Assembly: GCA_029449235.1 (NCBI GenBank) | Contig: JANATG010000014.1 | Location: 1,640,731-1,704,730, forward strand | Source: Linnemannia schmuckeri | Lineage: Eukaryota > Mortierellomycota > Mortierellomycetes > Mortierellales > Mortierellaceae | Direction of reading: 5' to 3' | DNA: 64,000 nt | Part shown: positions 38,765 to 49,102 of the stretch, in pieces | Layout of the letters: each line of letters begins with the position of its first letter | Position numbering within the stretch: the first letter of the stretch is position 1 | The notes under the pieces: model-generated | Databases searched by the model: none | What the model was told of the DNA's origin: nothing | The model's input: the letters and a program-made list of their open reading frames with translations, nothing else | Translations under genes and position numbers: made by a program

Positions 38765-39021
38765 TAGTCTAATCCCGCAAGAGGATTGATCCTGGTTTAT
38801 TTTTTATGGGTCTCTTCCTGTGAGGAGTGCCGTGTGTTCGACAATCCTGTTCTTGTGAACTGGATGGCAGTTGCAGTGTGGAGTTGTAGGTGATGTGTTC
38901 GAAAGGAAAAGAGATTCGTTATCCTTTTTTTTTTCTTTCTCTTTGTTCACTTTCCATGTTCCACACGTGACAAAGAAAGTTAGTGGCAAAGAAAAAGGAC
39001 TGTGTTTATTTTCTGAAACGC

Positions 39022-40989
39022 TTATGGTCGACGTCGGTCGGGGAAGACGCGGTTCATGATCGTCTCTGGCCGCTGACCCAGCTGCAGACCAAAAGAGAGC
39101 TCCGCAAACTGCGTCAGGTACTCTGGTCCATCGTCCCGGTCCATGTCTTCGATCGCTGACTTGACCTCAGACAAGAGTCCAAGATCCTTGAGTTCGTCAT
39201 AGACCTTTGTGTCAAACGGAATCGATGGGTCTGTACTCTTCAGTATTGGCGCCTCTCCAGTACCAAACGCCAATCGTTCCACCTCCAATTGTCTCTCCTC
39301 ATCCAACCAATCGTGCCATTCCTCCATCTTCTCCTTGCGTCGTTGCCTTTCCTTTGCATCGCGTCCACCAGGGAGCAGCCAGTTGAGGTCGACATCCCCA
39401 CACTCGTAATCCGCAGTCCACGCCTCGGTGCAAACCTTGAGAAGCTGCAGCTTTTTCAGTCGCGTCAGGAAACACATTCCTCCATCAAGCCGCTTGAAGA
39501 TAACAGGCTGGTACAGTGGCGATTCAGGATCCTTCCTACAGACCCTGGGAACTCGAAGGTCGACAAACTCGAGCTCGGGACACACCCTCGAGAGGTAACC
39601 GAAAATGATTCTGGACGACACCGGTGTCGAAATCTGGCTGCCTTCATGATCGTGTACAACGAGCTCAACTTTCTTCAGCTTGCGGCACGCCCATATCCCG
39701 GGTTGAATGCGCTTCTTGTCCTCGCTCGCCGTCCAAGGGAACTCAGTGTTGGGTGTAAGCCAGCTGAACCCTACTCGTCGATGGAGATCCATACCTCGGA
39801 GAGGATATGCTGCTTGCAGAGACTTTAGCCTGAGCAAGTGCGGAGACGTGCAGAGGTATTGGTGGAGGAGTCGAGGAACTTGGACCTCAGAGTCCTGACC
39901 ACAAGGCTGAACTCCTGAATCCTCGAGGTAGTTCCAGCATAGTTCCAAATTGGTGATGACATTTGGCAGCAGCTCTAGGGATTTTAACAAGGCGGGTGTC
40001 GTGTCAGGAGTCCAGAGACACCATTCGTGCAAAGTGGGACAGAGCTCTGTCACGATACTCTGGGTGCCGTCGTCGCTCTGCAAAGATGGCGACAAGAAGG
40101 AAAAGAGAAAGGAGTCGAGCTTGATGGGAAGGGACCGCACGAGCTCACAAAATCCTCGGCGGTTGTACTGAATTCTGCCAGAGCGTTTGGTCACTTCAAA
40201 TGTCTGGTCGTCCATGACTCCTGCCAGTTTCAACTCGACAAGGTTCGGTGTGAATTGCAAGAGATCCTCCAGGTCAGATTGACGGAAGGCTGGATAGATA
40301 AGGGCAATACCCTTGAGTCGGAAAATCTGTCGACGGTCGTGGTCTCGAGGGATCCAAGGCCCATCGACATACCAGCCCTCCCATCTGGCAATGAGAAGAT
40401 CCTCCAGGAGAGGACACTGCCTCAGGAGCAGACTGGGGTCGAAGGTGTTTGTTTGGCTGCTGCCAATTTCCAGAATAAGGTTGGTCAATGAGGATGGGAA
40501 TGGAAAGTCGGAGAGAACACTCATGGGCACATTGCAGAAAGTCGCCTCCAGTTTCGTCAGGGGTGCGTTGAATAGTCGTCTCTTGTTCGTCTGCAAGTTG
40601 CCTTGGTGGTTGTATTGCTGCCGCTGTCCTTCCTGGTACCAGTCCTCATATGCCAGCAGTAGGTCCTTGAATGCGTTGTTGTTTGTGAGATTATTCTCGC
40701 TCCCCTCGAAGCAGACTTGGGCCAGGCTGGCTCCGCAGAGTCTCGGTAAAACAGTCTCCAATCCTGGTCCTGTCCATCGATAGTCCCAGTGCACTCTACG
40801 CTCCATCCGCGACCGACTCAGCTCTAGCCAGTATCGGCAGACAAGGAGGACGGTCTCACCAAGGGTTCGGTTGTCCAGGAAGGAAAAGATGTGGTGCATA
40901 ATTTCGGGTAGCTCCAAGCAACGAACCATCTTGTTCGGGTGTGACGTCCACTCAACAGTCGTTGGGTCCGTGAGATTACTGCTCACCAT
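39022..40989 (-). CDS. F-box protein with leucine-rich C-terminal region
   Basis: A single-exon ORF of 655 codons. The F-box lies at about residues 23-62 (LELPEIMHHIFSFLDNRTLGETVLLVCRYWLELSR). The rest has irregular leucine-rich spacing (LTKLEATFCNV, LLEDLLIARWEG, NLVELKLAGVM, LKKVELVVHD) typical of the large, poorly conserved F-box/LRR families of this fungal group. F-box proteins link substrates to Skp1-Cul1 ubiquitin ligases; the substrate is unknown. The start codon is the first ATG of the frame. Confidence 0.82.
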   Translation of the reverse strand: MVSSNLTDPTTVEWTSHPNKMVRCLELPEIMHHIFSFLDNRTLGETVLLVCRYWLELSRSRMERRVHWDYRWTGPGLETVLPRLCGASLAQVCFEGSENNLTNNNAFKDLLLAYEDWYQEGQRQQYNHQGNLQTNKRRLFNAPLTKLEATFCNVPMSVLSDFPFPSSLTNLILEIGSSQTNTFDPSLLLRQCPLLEDLLIARWEGWYVDGPWIPRDHDRRQIFRLKGIALIYPAFRQSDLEDLLQFTPNLVELKLAGVMDDQTFEVTKRSGRIQYNRRGFCELVRSLPIKLDSFLFSFLSPSLQSDDGTQSIVTELCPTLHEWCLWTPDTTPALLKSLELLPNVITNLELCWNYLEDSGVQPCGQDSEVQVPRLLHQYLCTSPHLLRLKSLQAAYPLRGMDLHRRVGFSWLTPNTEFPWTASEDKKRIQPGIWACRKLKKVELVVHDHEGSQISTPVSSRIIFGYLSRVCPELEFVDLRVPRVCRKDPESPLYQPVIFKRLDGGMCFLTRLKKLQLLKVCTEAWTADYECGDVDLNWLLPGGRDAKERQRRKEKMEEWHDWLDEERQLEVERLAFGTGEAPILKSTDPSIPFDTKVYDELKDLGLLSEVKSAIEDMDRDDGPEYLTQFAELSFGLQLGQRPETIMNRVFPDRRRP

Positions 40990-42728
40990 CGTTGCCACTT
41001 GCTTTTTTTTTTCTGGAGGATGCGAGTGTGGTAAGGATGGCTATAGGGTACAAAAGAGAAGAGTTGCTATGAGCACAAGAGAAGGGCGAAAAAAGATAAC
41101 TCGATATCGTGGAGTGGAAACAGCGCTTTATACTTTCAAAGCACGAGTCATCTATCGTTCAAACTTTATCGACCGTCGACTCTTTGCGCACCCATGCAAA
41201 AAGAGTATATGTGGCGATGGTACATGATATGACAGCAAAAAACGCTACCTTTGACAAAAGAAGACCTTAAAACTTTTTTTTTTTTTTTTGCACCAACCAA
41301 GCTGTAAATGCAAGGTCACTTCCGTGTGTTTGTTATCGTTCTTGAGGAATCACCAGTGTCCAGTTAGAATGTGAGTAAGAGCAGTCGTTGTTCTTTTTCT
41401 CTTGTTCTGTTTCTTTTTTTTTTTTATGTCAAAAGAGAAAAAGGATGGCGCTTTGATTCCGATTGGAGTAGGAGGGACAAGGGTGTGTGTTAATTCGATG
41501 GCAGGGCAAATGTGAAGAAGGTGAAGGACGGTGTGTATTTCTAATGAATGACAAGAAAAACGAGAAGCGAAAGAATGAAGGGAAAGAGTGTGGAGAGAAA
41601 AGGAGAGACAATAAAGGTGAGAGAGGGGGCAAGCGAAAGGAGAGGAAAGAGAGAAAGAAAAGTAGGGAAAGGAAGGGAAATAAAGCAAAAAAAGAAACGA
41701 GCAGACAAATGGCAAAGGGACTGTAAGGAAGAGTCGAAATCAAGATCTTGGTCTTCCTTTTTCTTGATCTTTTTCATTTTTGTCCGGCCAACCATTCCCA
41801 CGCAGAACAAAACAAACAAGGGCCACATGATACATATTTATACACAGAGAGCAACGTGGCGTGGATATGACGAAAAAAAAGAAAGGAATTGCTTTCTTTG
41901 ATATCTCTTCACACAGAGATGAAAAAACAAGAAAGGAACAGCAGCGTCGAGCCAAAGACTTTATCTTGTTCTTTCCCATCTTGGGAGGGAAAACGAGAAA
42001 GAGGAAGGAGATGGAGGCAAAGAAAGAGAAATCGAGAGAGGGCAAGATCAAGCGCGGATGAAACAAATGAGCTTTATCAGTCTCACTCCCTGATGAACCT
42101 TGATGGCAAAGAGAAAGAGAGAGAGACACACAGACCACAGAAGTTAGTTGGACCAATTCACACCCCGAACACACCCTGTTGTGCAGCTCTACGTTCTTTT
42201 TTCCTGCTTTCTTCCTTCTTCCATTCATCTTCCTTGTCGTCTCCTTCCTCTTGCATAAACCCATCCTCAAGTCACCTTCCTTCATCTGTTTTTCAACAAC
42301 AGTCCCTCTTTCTCCCATTCCTGCCATGCCCGATCCCCTTTTGCTTACGATTCCATACTTATTCCCCTTGCCTGAAAGAGTTGTTCACCCTTCGACTTCT
42401 TCGCAAACTCATCCTCCACCCCCCCCCTTTTTTTTTTTTTTTTTCTCTGCTCCACTTTTTCTCCATTGTTCGTCTCTACCACTTGGCTCAACTTGAACAG
42501 CATAACCCTCGAAGTTATGACTTGCGCTCACCGTTGTTCTCTATGCGTTGCTTTGTATCCTCTGGGTTGAGGGGACATGGACTGAGGAAACATTGGTCCG
42601 TTCTACTTTAGTCCGCTTCAACCTACTCCCCACTGCTGTGCTATTGTTGTTTTTTTTTTTTAACTTTCTGCGCATCCTGTTTTTGATCTGCTTCTTGTCT
42701 TCGGTTAGTAATATCTCCTTTCCTCACG

Positions 42729-42761
<33 letters not shown>

Positions 42762-43578
42762 TGTATATCACACTCTATATCTCGCTTACTCTCTCACTTA
42801 CTCCCTCACACCCTAGCCCACTCCCCCCTCACTCCTCTTCACATTCACTGACTCACTTACTCACATTCAGTACTATTGTAGAGAAGGGAAAAGGGAATGA
42901 AATGGGCTGGCAAGTGAAAAAAAAAGATTGGAAAGCCAGATAAAGAGACTTCAGAGGAGAAAGGCAATTACAGTATCTGGCCCTCCTCCTTATCCTATCT
43001 TTACGTCTTTTATAAAACAAATTGAGAACTATCAAATTTTCACGGTATGAGGCAGTGCAGATCACATGTTTTTTAGATAGGGAGGTTGAGTAAGCCACTA
43101 TGATCATTTTAGTGAAATTTTCACAGAAATGTTCATAAGCTGTAAAGATGGCCACAAATACAGTGGATTCCAAAACTGTCCAAATATTTTCAACTTTTGT
43201 CTTTCATTATCTTTTACTCAATAATGGCATGGGCAACCAGATCTTTCTAGCAGGCAGGGGTCACAACGGAACATTTTAGTGCTCTCATTTTCAATTTACA
43301 TTGAAGCGGTTTTCAAAACCCGCGTAAACGGAATCGCAAACCCGCACAAACGGAAATGAGAATACGTTGCGACGGAAAAAAAAAATGCATTTGAGGGTTT
43401 CAAACCTTGACATTTGCAAAAAAAAAATAAGCCCTAATTTGCAGCTAAAATGCGGCTTAGACAAGCCTTAACAGGTCTTCAATATACGACGTAAATGTTG
43501 GCTTACTCTTGTTTTTTTTACGGCTGGTATCCACAAAAGAAAAAAATAATTTCTCTGCACCACATAACTCTGTACATA
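40990..43578. other. 2.6-kb low-complexity region at the core/subtelomere boundary
   Basis: Contains T and A homopolymers (41272-41289, about 42427-42444, T29 at 42731-42759), GA-rich and CT-rich tracts, and no recognisable gene. Near 43160 is a sequence resembling one end of a Tc1/mariner element (TACAGTGGATTCCAAAACTG). A short imperfect direct repeat built on CCGC-AAACGGAA lies at about 43319-43357. Confidence 0.5.
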
Positions 43579-44484
43579 ATGGCCGAATTATCATCTAGCA
43601 CTTCTCTTCGGCCGCTTTCATCGTCGCATCCTGAAGATGAACAGGACACGGTTGCCATTGCGGGTCCAAACACCACCATCTCTAAGCAACAAGCACGACC
43701 AGCAAAGAAGCCGTCTGGAAAGTCATCAAATGAGCGTTTTATAAAACAAGACTTGAAGTTCATTGTCTCATGGCTGGAACACGTCCCCAACTTCACATCG
43801 GTTTTCGGCTCCAGCGGACAAACAACTGTCGGACAGCCCAACAAGTCTAGGAATTGTGGATACGCGACCTTAGCTGACGCCGTGTCCAAGCAGAGTAAAG
43901 GGAGGCTCAAAATCAACGGAAAGAATATGCAAGAGCGGTTCCAGCGGTTTATGAAGATTTTCACCAACACCAAGACAAAGGGGAACTCCACTGGCTTTGG
44001 TGTCACAGATGAAGATAACAGGAACGGGGTATACACAGTGGCACAGAAGTTAGAGAGTATGTGCACCTGTTATGCCAGAATGGATGCGCTTTTTGGACAT
44101 CGAGCAAATATTACTCCGCTTATGGAGGCTTGTTGTGCCGATACAGAAGATCGAGAGCAGGAAGAGCACCAGAAGTCCGGCACAGCTCCAGCCCCTCAAC
44201 GCCAACGTCGATTGATAGCAGAGGAAGAGGAAGAAGAGGAGGAAGGAGGGGAGGAGGAGGAGAAAGAGGAAGAGGAGGAGGAGGAGGAGGAGGAGGAGAC
44301 AGTAGGCGGTCTGGAGGATGGTGATGCAGTCCTCGTATGTACCCAAGACGGGAATGCCAATAAGCAGGACGCGTTTGCAAAAGACACCAACGTCATTGAT
44401 GGCGATGAAATAAGCATACTTTCTGCAACAGCAGAAGGTAGGACCAGTGAAAGCAGGGACAAGAGACGAGGATTGAAGCAGTGA
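43579..44484 (+). CDS. Myb/SANT-like putative DNA-binding protein with acidic tail; C-terminus supplied by an LTR
   Basis: An ORF of 301 codons. Residues about 50-190 form a helical domain (QDLKFIVSWLEHVPNFTSVFG, GKNMQERFQRFMKIF, YARMDALFG) resembling Myb/SANT-like trihelix domains common in fungal transposon-related genes. Residues about 215-247 are nearly all glutamate. From codon 283 onwards (44425-44484), the last 19 sense codons and the TGA lie inside an inverted B-family LTR (44424-44626). So the C-terminus is borrowed and the original 3' end is missing. I do not know the function. It may be a truncated host gene, a domesticated transposon protein, or a non-functional remnant. No intron is needed. 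Confidence 0.6.
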   Translation: MAELSSSTSLRPLSSSHPEDEQDTVAIAGPNTTISKQQARPAKKPSGKSSNERFIKQDLKFIVSWLEHVPNFTSVFGSSGQTTVGQPNKSRNCGYATLADAVSKQSKGRLKINGKNMQERFQRFMKIFTNTKTKGNSTGFGVTDEDNRNGVYTVAQKLESMCTCYARMDALFGHRANITPLMEACCADTEDREQEEHQKSGTAPAPQRQRRLIAEEEEEEEEGGEEEEKEEEEEEEEEEETVGGLEDGDAVLVCTQDGNANKQDAFAKDTNVIDGDEISILSATAEGRTSESRDKRRGLKQ

Positions 44485-44626
44485 TGATTGATGTTATTAC
44501 TATGGTACATCTATATATACAAGGGAGTAACTAGGTTTCTAGGTCTAGTATCATAGAAGAGTCAGAGGTGAATAAGAGTGATGAGAAATGACTAACTAAG
44601 GTGGACTTTAAACCTAATATGTTGCA
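44424..44626 (-). mobile_element. B-family LTR (203 bp), inverted, at a rearrangement junction
   Basis: Reverse complement of the B element LTRs, complete from TGCAAC to GTTGCA, differing by one base from the 3' LTR at 54058-54260. The flanks differ: CTTTC on the left (in the Myb-like ORF), GCAAA on the right (in A-family gag). No target duplication frames it, so it is a recombination breakpoint rather than a simple solo LTR. Confidence 0.9.
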
Positions 44627-45401
44627 GCAAACATACCCTTTATGGCTTCTTTGGGGCCAAAAGCATAGATGGTGTCAATCCTTCAGCCTTGGAACACATA
44701 TCAAAAAAGGTGTTGTTGGGGTTAGATACCTGATCGGTCTGAAGCAGCTGTCTCAGATCGTCGGGGCAGCCTTGGAGAAAAACAACTCTGACGGTGGCTT
44801 CGAGAAACACGCGACCAGTGGGATCTTCCGCAAGCAAGATGTTCATGTAGAGGCGGATGCGGGTAAGGTACTCGGCCAGGTTGATGGTAAGCTTGGCATT
44901 GAGAAGAAGGCCGCGAACTTGCTTGAGAAATCCATCAGGCATGTATGCCTTCTTGAACAGGGTTGTAAAGGTGGAGTACTCGCAGGTGTCGTTGATGTTA
45001 AGTGATTCCCACCAGAGGAGAGAGGTTTGGTTGAGGAGGTTGACGGCATGGATGGTGCGTTTTCTGTCGGGTACGTTCTTCATGGTAAAGTAGCGTTGCA
45101 CCTCTTTCAGCCAGGCGAGGCATTTGAAGCCATCGCGAGTGCCGTCGTACTTGGCGGGTTTGGAGGTTGTGTCAAGTTCAATGATGGTGGCGAGGTTGTC
45201 GTCGGTCATGATGGTGAGTTCCGATAAAAAGTCAGTGATAAAATACGTGTTGATGGGTGGAAGACAGGGTGAGGGGATGGAGGAGGTGCTAGATGAGGTT
45301 TCTGGGGAGCTGGAGGAGTCTGGGGTTTGTGCTGGGTGTTCTGGGGGTTGTGCTGAGTGTTCTGGGGTCTTGTTGGTGGAATTGTGAACCTTTGCTACCA
45401 T
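44627..45401 (-). pseudogene. A-family gag fragment (copy A1b)
   Basis: Starts at the ATG at 45401, formed by the last base of the LTR plus the PBS. It encodes about 250 residues of a Ty3-type capsid-like gag (DGFKCLAWLKEVQRYF, LLWWESLNIND, YLTRIRLYMNILL). Compared with the copy at 61138-62566 a small deletion shifts frame near the end, giving a stop at 44640-44642. The rest, including the zinc knuckle, is cut off by the B LTR at 44626. With the pol fragment to its right and the LTR between them, it forms pol-LTR-gag, meaning two A elements in tandem on the minus strand. Confidence 0.85.
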
Positions 45402-45498
45402 GCAACTTTTGTAAGGAGTGGAAGGAAGAGATGTCTTTGTATTTTGGTAATAGTTGTCTATTTATCTAATTAAGGTAATCAGGGGTCCAATCGTTGCA
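45401..45498 (-). mobile_element. A-family LTR (98 bp) shared by tandem elements
   Basis: Minus-strand LTR starting TGCAACGATT and ending AAAAGTTGCA. It follows a pol gene and purine tract (AAAAGGGGAAGG) and precedes a PBS (TGGTAGCAAAGG) and gag. It is therefore the 3' LTR of one element and the 5' LTR of the next. Confidence 0.93.
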
Positions 45499-45508
45499 CC
45501 TTCCCCTT

Positions 45509-48500
45509 TTAAAAAACGATCCCATGGTCCTTTTTGAATGCATTGACCAGGTCTTGGCAATTTTCCAGGTTGGCAGCTGGCTCCCATGTCTGATCCTCAC
45601 GTCCGTAACCTTTCCAAGCAACGAGGAACTGGTGCTGTCGCCGGTACTTTCTGTATCGTAGAATGGATTCGACCTCGTATTCCTCGGTGCCTTCGACGAC
45701 GATAGATGGTGGTGGTGCTGGTGTTCGGCGGCCGAATGTAAGTGGTGACTCAATATAGTGGCGAAAAAGATCGACGTGAAAGATATTGTGGATGTTGTAG
45801 GAGGGGGGTAAGTCGACGAGGAAGGTAACTGGTGATCGTTGCTCCAGTAGGGTGAATGGTCCAATAAAACGAGGCTTGAGCTTGTCCGAGCTGAGTCCGC
45901 TGTCGGCTGGCATGGTAATGTTCTCTGCACTGAGGAGGACCTTGTCGCCAACTTTGTAGTCATGGTCGCGTCGTCTCTTGTCGGCTTGTTCCTTTTGATG
46001 ATCCTGAGCTCCCTGCAGTGCATCCTGGGCGAAAATTAGTGCCGTTGCTTGCTGATCCAGATAGTTATGGACGCTGGGGACGTTGCTGTCAGTGTGGGAG
46101 AGGAGGGTGGCGGGGATGCGGGGATGTTGTCCAGTATTGAGGAAAAAAGGTGAATGGCCGGTTGAGTGGTGGACGGAGTTGTTGTAGGCAAATTCCGCTG
46201 CAGGGAGGAGGGTGTCCCAGTTAGTCTGCTTTTCATCGATAAAGGCGCGCAGCATGATTCCTAGTGTCTTGTTCATAACTTCCGTCTGTCCATCCGTCTG
46301 TGGGTGATAGGCTGTTGACATCGCAAGCTTGACATCCATAAGCCGGTGGAGCTCCTGCCAAAAGTGACTGGTGAATTTGCTATCGCGATCCGAGACGATT
46401 GTTGTTGGCATCCCATGATGGCGGAACACATTGTCGAAAAACTGGCGAGCAACGTCGGGGGCGGTGGCGGTGGTGGTGCTGGGGACAAAGTGGACATGCT
46501 TGGATAACTTGTCGACAAAGACGGTGATGGCATCATGATTGCGAGGTGTCTTGGGCAGATGGGTTATAAAGTCCATGGTCACCACCTCCCAGCGTCTGAC
46601 GGGAATGGGTAGAGGTTGAAGGAGTCCAGCAGGTCGCTCCTGACTTGGCTTGTTGCGTTGACACTTCTCGCACGAGTCGACATAGAGTTGGGTCTCCTTT
46701 GCCATGTTGGGCCAGTATGCTATTCGTCGCAGCTTGTCGTATGTTTTCCTGAACCCAAAGTGGCCAGCTATGGGGGCATCGTGGCAGTCATGCAAAAGAG
46801 AGTGGCAAATGTCAGCTTTCTGAGGGATAGCGAGAACGACGGTGCCGCGGCGGTCATAGTAGAGAAGGCCATTGTGAAAAGAATAACCGGGGGGCACACT
46901 TCCCTCGAGGCAGCTTTTATAGACGAGACTAAGCCTGGGGCTGTTCTGGTAGTCCTCTATCAGGCGCTGCCTCACACCTGGTTCAAGCTGGATATCAATT
47001 GAATGAATCTCCACTGGTTCTGTGGATGGGCTGACTGGATCTTCCGTGCGATGGTCGGGTCGTCGAGACAGGGCGTCGGGGACTGTGTTATCTGCTCCGC
47101 GCTTGTACTTGAAGTCAAAGTCGTATTCCTGCAGCAGCTCCATCCATCGAGCCTGGCGGCGGGTGAGTTTAGGCTGTGTTGGAAAGTGGCGAAGGGTTGC
47201 ATGGTCTGTGTAAACAATAAAGTGGGATCCGTCTAGGTAGTATCGCCATGTCCTGAGGGCGTGCACGACTGCCAGTAGCTCCTGCTCGTGGGTTGGGTAG
47301 TTCCGTTCTGCTGGTTGTAATTTTCGTGAGGTGAATGCAACGGGTCGGGATACTCCGTTCGCGTCCGTCTGAAAGAGAACAGCGCCAATTGCAAATCCAG
47401 ATGCATCCGTTTCGACGGTGGTTGGCAAGTCGGGGTCGAATATACGTAGAACTGGGGCGGAGCTGATGGCCGCTTTGAGGGTGATGAATGCCTGTTCCTT
47501 GTCGTTGTCCCATGAAAAAGTCGCTCCGCCTGCTAGAAGCTCCGAGAGGGGTAGGGCAATGTCGGCAAACTTGTCGATGTAGGTCTGGTAGAACTGTGCG
47601 AGGCCCAAAAATTGTTGAACATCTTTGATACTGGTGGGGCAAGGCCATTCCCGAATAGCTTTGACAAGACCTGCTGAGGTGGAGATCCCGTTCTTGGAGA
47701 TGGTATGGCCCAGGAACTCAGTCTGCTCCTGCATAAATGAGCATTTGCTGAGTTTGACGTACAGTCCATGTTTTCGTAGAAGTTCAAGGACGCTGCGAAG
47801 GTGTTTCAGATGGTCGGCCTCGGTTTTGGAATAGATCAGGATGTCGTCGAGGTATACCACCACCCATTTGTCCAGAACCGGATCCAGTACCCGTAGCATC
47901 ATGTTAGAGAATGAGGCTGGTGCGTTGGTGAGTCCGAACGGAACGACATTAAATTCAAAATGGCCGTAACGACATCTAAATGCTGTTTTGTGGGTGTGTG
48001 GTTCATATATCCTCTGCTGGTGGTATCCCGAGAGTAGATCCAGTTTGGTAAAATAGCGGGCGCCACGAAAACGATCGATGAGTTCGTCAATTCTGGGTAG
48101 AGGGTGTCTGTTCTTCCTGGTAATCCTGTTCAGACCGCGGTAGTCCACACACATACGCAGGGTGCCATCCTTTTTCCGAACAAAGAGTACTGGGGCGCCA
48201 TAGGGTGATGTGCTGGGCTTGATGAATTTTTTCGCAAGTAGATCGTCAAGTTGCTTCCTGAGTTCGTCGAGTTCTGCGATTGAGAGGCGAATGACTGGTT
48301 TGAAGGGTGGATCGGCTGTTGGGTCTGTCTCAATTTTCATGGCATCGCCTCGGTCTGGTGGAAGGCCGCTCGGGAGTGTATCGGGGAACACATCCTTAAA
48401 CTCGTCTTCAACGATGGCTCTGATCTCAGGCGTCATAGCTGGGCGTTTGGGTGGTGCTGATGCGTCCTTGTCTTTGTTGTCCTTATCCTTCTGCAGATCC

Positions 48501-48738
48501 TTGGAAGATTTGACCAGTGCCAAGAATACGTCGGAGCCGGGGAGGGTGGCCATGGTGTGAAAGTGTAGGTGGGTAAGGAGGCGGCCACCGGTGCGGGTTT
48601 GAATATTATTTGATTTGAATCCAGTACAGTCCCACTCGATGGCTGTGTTGTTGTGGTTGAAGTGGAGAGCATTGGTGCGCCAGTTGATTTGTGGGTTGAT
48701 GTGAGTAAGCCATGGTTTGCCCAGGATAAGGTCGTATT
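45509..48738 (-). CDS. A-family Ty3/Gypsy chromovirus pol, 5'-truncated but open (copy A1a)
   Basis: An uninterrupted frame of about 1075 codons. The first codons are the end of the protease (YDLILGKPWL). Reverse transcriptase follows (FxxVxxYLDDILIYS), then RNase H (VETDASGFAIG, YTDHATLRHF), the integrase HHCC finger (HDAPIAGHFGFRKTY...CEKCQ), the DDE core (VTMDFITHLPK, VSDRDSKFT, HPQTDGQTEV) and a C-terminal chromodomain (YEVESILRYRKYRRQHQFLVAWKGY). This is the least damaged A copy and lacks the TGA found in copies A2 and A4. It is cut at 48738 by the B element, so no gag or PBS is attached. Confidence 0.92.
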
Positions 48739-48941
48739 TGCAACATATTAGGTTTAAAGTCCACCTTAGTTAGTCATTTCTCATCACTCTTATTCACCTC
48801 TGACTCTTCTATGATACTAGACCTAGAAACCTAGTTACTCCCTTGTATATATAGATGTACCATAGTAATAACATCAATCATCACTGCTTCAATCCTCGTC
48901 TCTTGTTCCTGCTTTTACTGGTCCTACCTTCTGCTGTTGCA
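48739..48941 (+). repeat. B element 5' LTR
   Basis: TGCAAC...GTTGCA, with a TATA-like TATATATAG at 48846-48854. Three positions differ from the 3' LTR (an A/G transition and two T/C transitions). Confidence 0.93.
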
Positions 48942-48953
48942 TGGTAGCAAAGG
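48942..48953 (+). other. primer-binding site of B element
   Basis: TGGTAGCAAAGG immediately after the LTR. A tRNA ending in CCUUUGCUACCA would match. The same 12-mer follows the A and C LTRs (61139, 55348, and 45400-45389 on the minus strand). Confidence 0.75.
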
Positions 48954-49102
48954 TTCCCTCGATTCACTGCCTCAAGTCACCCCTCACTGGTTTTCTCTTT
49001 TTACGTCACTGTTTCTCTCTTTGTTAAACTTTTCATATAAATTTTTTTTTCTGCATCACACTAGCCTTCTTCGATCTCTCCTCCTACTTCTCTCAGCTCA
49101 CC

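Noticed and set aside
40990..43578. Long lysine/arginine/glutamate ORFs on both strands near 41500-42600
   Set aside because: They arise from purine-rich and CT-rich tracts; no domain, and opposite-strand ORFs of equal length cover the same DNA.
44050..44510. Serine- and proline-rich minus-strand ORFs opposite the acidic ORF
   Set aside because: They are complements of the GAG/GAA-rich stretch coding polyglutamate; no independent support.
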